Shown: positions 1 to 5,076 of the stretch, piece by piece | How positions within the stretch are numbered: the first letter of the stretch is position 1 | How the letters are laid out: each line of letters starts with the position of its first letter | Notes under the pieces: model-generated | What the model was told of the DNA's origin: nothing | The model's database searches: none | The model's input: only the letters and a program-made list of their open reading frames with translations | Translations under genes and position numbers: made by a program | From: JAZRUF01 sp045652405 | Lineage (GTDB): Bacteria > Bacillota > Clostridia > Oscillospirales > JAAYXM01 | Reading direction: 5' to 3' | NCBI GenBank assembly: GCA_045652405.1 | Contig: JAZRUF010000069.1 | Location: forward strand, 1-9,841 | Length of the DNA stretch: 9,841 nt

Positions 1-877
1 ACGACATGGCTACGATCCGACTTTGTTCGCTTATATATTTGAGGAGAAATCTATAAAAATCTCGTGCTGTAGAGGAGTCGTTATGTAAGCCTATTACCAA
101 ATCGCGACGGCAAACCGGATTTGATATTGGGATTAAATTTACATCCGATGAGGGGAATTCACTCCAGGAAAATTCCGGCCAGAACCCGATGCCGACACCT
201 GCTTTTATAAGGTTGCGCATAGTCGCAGGTGAGTCGGATTCAAAAATAACGTTTTGTGTAAACCCTACGGAGTCGCAAAACTTGTCACAAACAATTCTGA
301 AAAGGCGCGAACCGGAAAGATTTACAAAGCCTTTCTCGCGCACCTCGGCTAAGTCAATTTGCTCTTTCATGTCATATTCCGGGGTTTTCGGAGTTGCAAG
401 ATATATCCTCTCTTCTATTACATCACGCTCGACATACGCGGGAAGATGCGAAAAATTAACTGAATTTGTAGTTATGGATATGTCGCAGTCAACCTCTGTA
501 TTCTGAATAATGCGGAAATGCGTGGACTTATTTTTCTTTGTGTATTCAACTACCGCGTCACTGACTATAACAGATGCTGTCAGCACATTAAGCTTAATTG
601 TGCTTTCTGCATTTTCCTTTATCTTTTCAAATTCATCTGATATGTCATCTAAAATTGAGAACAGGCGCTCGCACCGCTCTTTTAAATATCTGCCATGCTC
701 TGTAAGATACACATGCCTGCCTTTTTTGTAAAAAAGCAGCAAGCCGATTTCGTCCTCTAAAGTCTTTATGGTTTTTGTAAGTGCGGGTTGAGAAATATAA
801 AGCTCCTGCGCCGCGCGCGTAATATTTTGATATTTAGCAGCTATGTAGAAATGATGGAGTTTACTTAAATCGAGCAT
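1..877 (-). CDS. LysR-family transcriptional regulator (C-terminus cut by window edge)
   Basis: The frame is open from ATG at 877-875 to the left edge, 292 codons. LysR regulators are usually about 290-310 residues, so only a few C-terminal residues should be missing. Residues 1-60 form the typical winged helix-turn-helix (starts MLDLSKLHHFYIAAKYQNIT; then AAQELYISQPALTKTIKTLE and LLLFYKKGRHVYLTEHG). A linker helix follows, then a LysR-type effector-binding domain from about residue 90, ending with a conserved-looking stretch around SPATMRNLIKAGVGIGFWPE. The start is chosen because an AGGTGA ribosome binding site lies about 7 bases upstream; an in-frame ATG two codons earlier sits too close to it. 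The gene is divergent from the small membrane-protein gene at 995 and shares its regulatory region, so that gene is its likely target. The effector cannot be predicted. Confidence 0.93.
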   Translation of the reverse strand, partial: MLDLSKLHHFYIAAKYQNITRAAQELYISQPALTKTIKTLEDEIGLLLFYKKGRHVYLTEHGRYLKERCERLFSILDDISDEFEKIKENAESTIKLNVLTASVIVSDAVVEYTKKNKSTHFRIIQNTEVDCDISITTNSVNFSHLPAYVERDVIEERIYLATPKTPEYDMKEQIDLAEVREKGFVNLSGSRLFRIVCDKFCDSVGFTQNVIFESDSPATMRNLIKAGVGIGFWPEFSWSEFPSSDVNLIPISNPVCRRDLVIGLHNDSSTARDFYRFLLKYISEQSRIVAMS

Positions 878-888
878 TGTCATCACCT

Positions 889-921
889 ATAACTTCAAGT
901 TATTGATTGCATAACAATTAT
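889..921. promoter_or_regulatory. Predicted LysR-type binding site (T-N11-A palindrome plus extra half-sites)
   Basis: Positions 889-903 read ATAACTTCAAGTTAT, a perfect 6-base inverted repeat with a 3-base centre. Its inner 13 bases (890-902) fit the T-N11-A rule for LysR-family sites. A third half-site ATAAC (911-915) pairs with GTTAT (899-903) as a second inverted repeat with a 7-base spacer. The palindrome is centred at 896, about 65 bases before the predicted start point (about 961) of the plus-strand gene, the usual place for a LysR recognition site. The extra half-site at 911-915 runs towards the -35 box, where an activation site is expected. Relative to the regulator's own start point (about 910) the palindrome lies immediately downstream, consistent with autorepression. 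Binding by this regulator is inferred. Confidence 0.66.
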
Positions 922-946
922 ATATTTTACATGCAGCGTATGTCAA
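917..946 (-). promoter_or_regulatory. Predicted promoter of the LysR-type regulator gene
   Basis: On the minus strand, 946-941 reads TTGACA (perfect -35) and 922-917 reads TATAAT (perfect -10), separated by 18 bases. Transcription would start near 910, giving a leader of about 33 bases before the ATG at 877. The boxes interlock with those of the plus-strand promoter, so RNA polymerase should not be able to occupy both at once. Confidence 0.68.
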
Positions 947-954
947 TATATAAT
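926..954 (+). promoter_or_regulatory. Predicted promoter of the PQ-loop membrane-protein gene
   Basis: TTTACA (926-931, five of six -35 matches) is followed after 17 bases by TATAAT (949-954, perfect -10). The start point should be near 961, giving a leader of about 34 bases before the GTG at 995. The -35 box lies just downstream of the LysR-type half-sites. Confidence 0.68.
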
Positions 955-994
955 ATGTCAGGAAATAAAAACACTCAGAAAGGTGAGATTAGTT

Positions 995-1258
995 GTGGAA
1001 CAGATTTTTGAAAGTCTTATGATGATTTGCTTTGGTGTGTCGTGGCCTATATCTGTGTACAAAAGTATAGTGTCAAAATCCGTAAAGGGTAAGAGCTTGT
1101 TTTTTGTAATTGCCATATGGCTCGGATATATCGCGGGCATATCCGGCAAATTTGCAAGCGGTAAGATGAGCTATGTTTTCTTTCTCTATATTTTCAATTT
1201 TATCATGGTAAGCGCGGATTTGGTTTTATATTTCATAAACAAAAAGCGCGAAGAATAG
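995..1258 (+). CDS. Small three-helix membrane protein, PQ-loop / SemiSWEET-like
   Basis: The 87-residue protein has three predicted membrane helices at about residues 6-24, 34-53 and 58-81, followed by a basic tail (KKREE). Helix 1 ends in WPISVYKS, followed by KGKSLFF, which resembles the proline-containing PQ-loop of SemiSWEET/MtN3-like proteins, with Trp-Pro in place of Pro-Gln. Size and three-helix layout match bacterial SemiSWEETs, which work as dimers and move sugars or other small solutes; the substrate here is unknown. I chose GTG at 995, about 8 bases after the AAAGGTGAG site, over the GTG at 983, which lies inside that site. The gene is monocistronic, divergent from the LysR-type regulator and followed by a terminator. 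A regulated uptake or efflux role is inference. Confidence 0.75.
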   Translation: MEQIFESLMMICFGVSWPISVYKSIVSKSVKGKSLFFVIAIWLGYIAGISGKFASGKMSYVFFLYIFNFIMVSADLVLYFINKKREE

Positions 1259-1267
1259 AATATGTGA

Positions 1268-1312
1268 ATACAAAAAGTAGCTTGTCATGAAACGCCAAGC
1301 TACTTTTTGTAT
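1268..1312 (+). terminator. Intrinsic terminator of the membrane-protein gene, probably bidirectional
   Basis: A perfect 17-base inverted repeat (1268-1284 with 1296-1312) encloses an 11-base loop. The mixed-base core GTAGCTTG/CAAGCTAC is followed on either strand by a run of five T inside the outer stem, so it can stop transcription from both sides. It begins 9 bases after the membrane-protein stop codon. Confidence 0.82.
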
Positions 1313-1343
1313 AAAAAATCCGAGTGGCAACTGCCACTCGGAT
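1313..1343 (-). terminator. Intrinsic terminator of the aminotransferase gene
   Basis: On the minus strand a strong 11-base-pair hairpin (1343-1333 with 1328-1318, four-base loop, core CCGAGTGGC) is followed by six T (1318-1313). It lies 13 bases after the aminotransferase stop codon and directly abuts the terminator of the convergent gene. Confidence 0.88.
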
Positions 1344-1356
1344 AAATTGAAAGCTA

Positions 1357-2688
1357 TTACTTTTTGCTGTGGTGGAAGAAGTTCCAACCACCGAGCATTT
1401 TCGGATTGCCCGGATCGTCTTTAAGAAGCTCTTTGTAGTTAAGGGCAACTTTCTTGAATGCATTAGCATACTCTTCGATAACTTCCGGACGGTAGTGGGT
1501 AAACCACGGAATGCTGTAAACCATTGCACCGATCTTCTCGGAAACCGGAAGGGACTTATCGAGCTCGCGAACATCGCGGTCAGCAAATGCGATACGAGTG
1601 GGCTTGCCATCGCCGTAAACGTCAGCGGTGTTCAAAATCTCATGAGTGTGCATTGCAGCGTTGCAGCCTGCAGAGCAACCCAAGAAACCTTCAGCTCTTA
1701 CAGCCTCGCAGAAGCGGGTAACGCTTAAGCCGCCAAGCTCTTCAGCCACATACAGACCGTGCGGTGCATACCAACCGGCCATGTTGCCGATAGAATCGTC
1801 AACGCGGTGCGGGCGGAGACCCGGAACGCCTTCGAGGCACTTCCAAAAGTAGTCGATAGACTTGCGGATTTCAGCGCAACGCTCGTCGTAGTACTTAATC
1901 TGTACACGGCCCATAGCAGAGCTGAGCTGGTGCATACGGTACTTGTAGCCACCCATCGGAAGTCTCAAAAACGGCTTTAAGTCCTCAGCGTCTATGTTAG
2001 AGTCGTTGAATATCTCGTAGTGACCGAGTGCGCAAGCGTGGTCGTAAATGTCCTTATCGTCGGTTATGAGCATGCCGCCTTCGCCGATAGCAAAAGACTT
2101 TCCAGCCATCAGGGACATTGCACCTACGTCACCGATAGTACCGAGCATTTTGCCCTTGTACATACCGCCCTGAGCATGAGAAACGTCCTCAATAACCTTT
2201 AAGTTGTGCTTCTTTGCAATCTCAAGGATCGAGTCCATATCAGCCGGATGGCCGAGGTAGTGAACGACCATAATAGCCTTAGTGCGCGGAGAAATTCTAT
2301 GCTCAATGTCCTTCGGGTCGATGCAGAGAGAAACCGGGTCAATGTCTGCAAAAACCGGAACGCCACCCAAAGACATAATCGGGAAAGCGGTTGCCCAGTA
2401 AGTTACGCTCGGGAAGATAACCTCATCGCCGCGGCGAACGCCAGCACCGTACATAGCAGCCTGCAGGGAAGCAGTACCGTTATTGAAGGTGAGCGCATAT
2501 TTGCTGCCTGACCACTTCTTGAAATCCTCCTCAAATGCACGGCTTACGTCAGTACCTGACATATTGCCTGCGCGCAGGACTTCCAGTGTTGCCTCTTCGT
2601 CTTCTTTGGTGACGATAGGCCATTTAAACATATCGCCGGGATCCATGGTGACAGCCTTAGGGCCACCGAAAATAGCTAATTCTGACAT
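1357..2688 (-). CDS. DegT/DnrJ/EryC1/StrS-family PLP-dependent aminotransferase
   Basis: This 443-residue protein has the fold-type I layout of the family that aminates keto-sugars and keto-cyclitols, typically with Glu or Gln as donor. Visible landmarks are a cofactor-phosphate loop at NNGTAS (69-74), the cofactor-ring Asp at IEDVSHAQG (D168), and Schiff-base Lys K197 in SLMAGKSFAIGEGGM, with S192 five residues before it. The Gly before the Lys and the GEGG after it resemble the aminocyclitol (2-deoxy-scyllo-inosose) aminotransferase branch, but that is a weak pointer. It is longer than many members (about 370-400), mainly through its C-terminal third. AAGGAG (2698-2703) lies 9 bases before the ATG. 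No sugar, cyclitol or cell-surface gene stands beside it, so the substrate is open. Many codons end in C or are GGT/CGT/CTG, suggesting strong expression. Confidence 0.92.
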   Translation of the reverse strand: MSELAIFGGPKAVTMDPGDMFKWPIVTKEDEEATLEVLRAGNMSGTDVSRAFEEDFKKWSGSKYALTFNNGTASLQAAMYGAGVRRGDEVIFPSVTYWATAFPIMSLGGVPVFADIDPVSLCIDPKDIEHRISPRTKAIMVVHYLGHPADMDSILEIAKKHNLKVIEDVSHAQGGMYKGKMLGTIGDVGAMSLMAGKSFAIGEGGMLITDDKDIYDHACALGHYEIFNDSNIDAEDLKPFLRLPMGGYKYRMHQLSSAMGRVQIKYYDERCAEIRKSIDYFWKCLEGVPGLRPHRVDDSIGNMAGWYAPHGLYVAEELGGLSVTRFCEAVRAEGFLGCSAGCNAAMHTHEILNTADVYGDGKPTRIAFADRDVRELDKSLPVSEKIGAMVYSIPWFTHYRPEVIEEYANAFKKVALNYKELLKDDPGNPKMLGGWNFFHHSKK

Positions 2689-2715
2689 TGTAATACACTC
2701 CTTATATGTATTTTG

Positions 2716-2734
2716 GTGACTTTATTATAGTCAC
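2716..2734. promoter_or_regulatory. Operator-like palindrome over the aminotransferase -10 box
   Basis: GTGACT (2716-2721) and AGTCAC (2729-2734) are perfect inverted arms separated by seven AT bases. The -10 box of the minus-strand promoter lies in the centre. A repressor bound here would block RNA polymerase, so repression of the aminotransferase gene is a reasonable inference. The cognate regulator is not identifiable; the arms do not match the LysR-type site at 889-903. Confidence 0.5.
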
Positions 2735-2752
2735 TAAAAGAAAAAAAGTAAA
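2724..2752 (-). promoter_or_regulatory. Predicted promoter of the aminotransferase gene
   Basis: On the minus strand, 2752-2747 reads TTTACT (four of six -35 matches) and 2729-2724 reads TATAAT (perfect -10), with a 17-base spacer. Transcription would start near 2717, about 29 bases before the ATG at 2688, leaving room for the AAGGAG ribosome binding site and little else. Confidence 0.65.
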
Positions 2753-2803
2753 GCAAAAATTTATTTTTAAATATTTTAGCACCAAATTTTCGTAGTATAT
2801 GCA

Positions 2804-2831
2804 AATGAGACTTTGAAACTAAAGCCTCATT
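2804..2831 (-). other. RNA hairpin upstream of the aminotransferase promoter
   Basis: An inverted repeat AATGAG...CTCATT continues into CTTT/AAAG with one G-U pair in the minus-strand RNA, giving an 11-base-pair stem and a six-base loop. No long U-run follows, so it is at best a weak terminator. It could be a leftover of the degraded gene just upstream. Function unknown. Confidence 0.35.
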
Positions 2832-2852
2832 CAAATCTGTATTTATTTCTTT

Positions 2853-2869
2853 ATAAACATGCTGTTTAT
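2853..2869. promoter_or_regulatory. Perfect 17-base palindrome, possible protein-binding site
   Basis: ATAAACA (2853-2859) and TGTTTAT (2863-2869) are perfect inverted arms around TGC. It lies about 145 bases upstream of the predicted aminotransferase start point and just after the aminotransferase remnant. The form suits a dimeric regulator, but I recognise no family consensus, and AT-rich DNA produces such repeats by chance more readily. Confidence 0.3.
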
Positions 2870-2886
2870 GCAGAGATTTTCAGGAT

Positions 2887-2948
2887 TTAATCTATCTTTT
2901 TGGTGACAGCCGTGGGACCACCCCAAATAGCTAATTCTGGCATTGTAA
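2887..2948 (-). pseudogene. Remnant of the 5' end of a second DegT-type aminotransferase gene
   Basis: On the minus strand, ATG at 2943 opens an 18-codon frame, MPELAIWGGPTAVTKKID, ending at TAA 2889-2887. Its first 14 residues match the start of the neighbouring aminotransferase (MSELAIFGGPKAVT) at 11 positions. At DNA level, 2902-2948 aligns without gaps to 2647-2693 with 41 of 47 bases identical, and similarity stops abruptly at both ends. The differences include three amino-acid changes, so this looks like the stub of a paralogous or replaced gene rather than a fresh copy. No ribosome binding site precedes the ATG. A functional short peptide is possible but less likely. Confidence 0.75.
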
Positions 2949-2965
2949 AATATTTTATTTTTTTG

Positions 2966-3005
2966 AAAATAAAAACGGAGCTGATATTCGCTATCGGCTC
3001 CGTTT
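2966..3005 (-). terminator. Intrinsic terminator of the V/A-type ATPase operon
   Basis: On the minus strand a 13-base-pair stem (3005-2993 with 2985-2973, one G-U pair, seven-base loop, core CGGAGC) is followed by a T-rich tail (TTTTTATTTT). It starts 4 bases after the ntpD stop codon, marking ntpD as the last gene of the operon. Confidence 0.9.
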
Positions 3006-3009
3006 AAAA

Positions 3010-3666
3010 TCATTGGGTTTTCTTTTCAAATTGTTCTTTGATCATCATATCTTTTACTTTCATAAGGCGTGAGAGGTTTCCGCGCTCGTTTTCGTCAAGC
3101 TTCATTGTAATATATCTTATCGTCTCCTCAAGCTGAGGTATCATTACATACTCAAGCGCGTTTACGCGGCGGCGTGTTTTCTCTATCTCCTGCGCCAGGA
3201 GCTGGGCGGATTTTTCCATCTGTGCAAGCTCCAAAAGCTCGGACATTATATCAGAGAGCGCACCTACGGCATCGTCAAGCTCACCGGATGTCATCGCGTA
3301 ACCGTAGGGGTAAATATCCGAAGGGTCGTCATTTTTCATTTTAAATTCATAGCGCGGGACATCCACACTCATTATATTTTTAAATGACATGGAGAGCGAA
3401 ACGCTCTGCTTCGGGCAGAGAAGAGATTGCTCAAGCATTTCGGGTGACATGACCGCAGAGGCTATCGCAAAATTCTTCTGAGCGCGTATCAGGGAATCCT
3501 CCACACGCACGCGAAGCTCTTTGTTTTTTCGCACAATATCCAAAAACTGCTTCATCATCTCATCGCGCTTATCCTTTAAGAGCTTATGCCCGCGCCGCGC
3601 GGTGACTAAGCGAGTTTTTAACCGCTTAAGCTCCATACGTGTAGGATTAACATTCAGTCGTGCCAG
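3010..3666 (-). CDS. ntpD: V/A-type ATPase subunit D (central axle), probable CTG start
   Basis: Subunit D is the coiled-coil axle that turns inside the A3B3 head and links to the membrane rotor. The protein begins MARLNVNPTRMELKRLKTRL when read from CTG at 3666-3664, which is the family's usual N-terminus. It continues as a long basic helix (RRGHKLLKDKRDEMMKQF), a short middle domain, and a C-terminal helix that returns to form the coiled coil (about residues 150-212). An upstream GTG at 3675 is in frame, but it lies inside the AGGAGG ribosome binding site (3676-3681), whereas CTG is 8 bases away, so CTG is the better start. This gives 218 residues, within the usual 200-220. It lies 30 bases after ntpB. 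Confidence 0.94.
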   Translation of the reverse strand: MARLNVNPTRMELKRLKTRLVTARRGHKLLKDKRDEMMKQFLDIVRKNKELRVRVEDSLIRAQKNFAIASAVMSPEMLEQSLLCPKQSVSLSMSFKNIMSVDVPRYEFKMKNDDPSDIYPYGYAMTSGELDDAVGALSDIMSELLELAQMEKSAQLLAQEIEKTRRRVNALEYVMIPQLEETIRYITMKLDENERGNLSRLMKVKDMMIKEQFEKKTQ

Positions 3667-3696
3667 ACGGAACACCTCCTTGCAAAAATCTTAGCG

Positions 3697-5073
3697 CTAT
3701 TTATCAAGCGGGAAATATTTATCAATATATTCGGGTTTAATGCGCTTAAGCTCGGTCTTCGGAAGTATTGATAAAAGCTCCCAACCAAGATTCAAAGTAT
3801 CCTCAATGGAGCGGTTTTCATCATACCCCTGATTTACATATCTCTTTTCAAACTCATCTGCAAACTTTGCATAGAGCTTATCAATATCCGAGAGTGCGGC
3901 TTCACCCAAAATCGTCATAAGTTCTTTTGCGTCCTTACCACGCGCATAAGCGGCAAAGAGCTGGTTCATTGTACCCGAATGATCCTCACGTGTTTTGCCG
4001 TTTCCTATGCCCTTGTCCTTAAGACGTGAGAGTGAAGGAAGTACATCCACCGGCGGCAGAACTCCCTTGCGGTAAAGCTCACGTGATAAGATAATCTGAC
4101 CTTCGGTTATATATCCGGTCAGGTCGGGGATAGGATGCGTCTTATCGTCCTCGGGCATGGAGAGAATCGGTATCATGGTAATTGAACCTTCACTGTCCGT
4201 ATGGCGACCTGCGCGCTCGTACATGGTTGCAAGGTCTGTATACAAATATCCCGGATAGCCGCGGCGACCTGGAACTTCCTTACGTGCGGCAGAGACCTCG
4301 CGCAGCGCCTCTGCGTAGTTTGTGATGTCCGTCATGATTACAAGAACGTGCATGTTCTTTTTAAAGGCAAGGTATTCGGCTGCGGTAAGAGCCATACGCG
4401 GTGTGGAAATACGTTCAATCGCCGGGTCATTTGCCAGATTTATAAAAAGAACGGTTCGGTCGATTGCGCCGGTGCGTTTAAAGTCAGAAATAAAGAAATC
4501 CGCCTCTTCAAAGGTGATGCCTATAGCCGCAAAAACAACTGCAAACTGAGCATCTGCCTTTAAAACCTTTGCCTGACGTGCAATCTGCGCGGCAAGCTGC
4601 GCATGCGGAAGACCTGAGCCTGAGAAAATCGGAAGCTTCTGACCGCGCACGAGCGTGTTGAGTCCGTCAATCGTGGATATTCCGGTCTGGATAAATTCAT
4701 CCGGATAATTTCTCGCCGCCGGATTCATAGGCGTGCCGTTTATATTGCGGCGCTCATCCGGAAGAATTTCCGGACCGTTGTCCGCAGGACGGCCCATGCC
4801 GTCAAAAACGCGGCCAAGCATATCCTCGGAAACCGAAAGCTCAATTCCGTGGCCTAAAAAGCGCACCTTGCTCTGAGCTAAGTTTATTCCGGCAGAGTTT
4901 TCAAAAAGCTGAACCAAGACGTTGTTTCCGTTTACTTCAAGTACGCGGCAACGGCGAAGCTCGCCGCTTGGAAGCTCAACCTCACCAAGCTCGTCGTAAG
5001 ATACATCCACTACATTTTCAACAAGCATCAGCGGGCCTGCAACTTCTTTTATAGTACGGTATTCACGCAGCAT
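3697..5073 (-). CDS. ntpB: V/A-type ATPase subunit B (non-catalytic head subunit)
   Basis: Subunit B alternates with A in the hexameric head and lends one side of each nucleotide site. The 458 residues show the beta-barrel N-terminus (REYRTIKEVAGPLMLVENV), the nucleotide-binding-fold domain and the C-terminal helical domain. As in all B subunits the Walker A loop is degenerate (SGSGLPHAQLA, from 151), so it does not hydrolyse ATP by itself. R350 in LPSLSRL corresponds to the arginine finger (R350 in E. hirae NtpB). AAGGAGG (5085-5091) sits inside the end of ntpA, 11 bases before the ATG; the ntpA stop is only 3 bases upstream, so the two are probably translated together. Confidence 0.98.
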   Translation of the reverse strand: MLREYRTIKEVAGPLMLVENVVDVSYDELGEVELPSGELRRCRVLEVNGNNVLVQLFENSAGINLAQSKVRFLGHGIELSVSEDMLGRVFDGMGRPADNGPEILPDERRNINGTPMNPAARNYPDEFIQTGISTIDGLNTLVRGQKLPIFSGSGLPHAQLAAQIARQAKVLKADAQFAVVFAAIGITFEEADFFISDFKRTGAIDRTVLFINLANDPAIERISTPRMALTAAEYLAFKKNMHVLVIMTDITNYAEALREVSAARKEVPGRRGYPGYLYTDLATMYERAGRHTDSEGSITMIPILSMPEDDKTHPIPDLTGYITEGQIILSRELYRKGVLPPVDVLPSLSRLKDKGIGNGKTREDHSGTMNQLFAAYARGKDAKELMTILGEAALSDIDKLYAKFADEFEKRYVNQGYDENRSIEDTLNLGWELLSILPKTELKRIKPEYIDKYFPLDK

Positions 5074-5076
5074 ATT

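Larger units (their letters stand above)
2689..3009. other. Intergenic region between the aminotransferase and ntpD, rich in small elements
   Basis: This AT-rich stretch of 321 bases contains no intact gene. From right to left it holds the terminator of the ATPase operon, a remnant of a second aminotransferase gene, a 17-base palindrome, a hairpin and the promoter with operator-like palindrome of the intact aminotransferase. These are listed separately. Confidence 0.9.

Noticed and set aside
189..731. Two plus-strand frames of 105 and 73 codons
   Set aside because: They are antisense to the LysR-type regulator, have no ribosome binding site and no recognisable protein features.
958..1149. 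Minus-strand frame of 63 codons
   Set aside because: It is the complement of the PQ-loop gene, which has clear membrane helices, a promoter and a ribosome binding site in its own frame.
1233..1610. Minus-strand frame of 125 codons at the end of the aminotransferase gene
   Set aside because: It is a shifted reading of the aminotransferase DNA and runs through both terminators; the composition is unlike a real protein.
2887..2943. 18-codon frame as a regulatory leader peptide
   Set aside because: It has no ribosome binding site and its sequence is explained by homology to the aminotransferase N-terminus; no run of a single amino acid typical of attenuation leaders is present.
4201..4563. Plus-strand frames inside ntpB
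   Set aside because: They are shadows of the conserved ntpB sequence and lack start signals.
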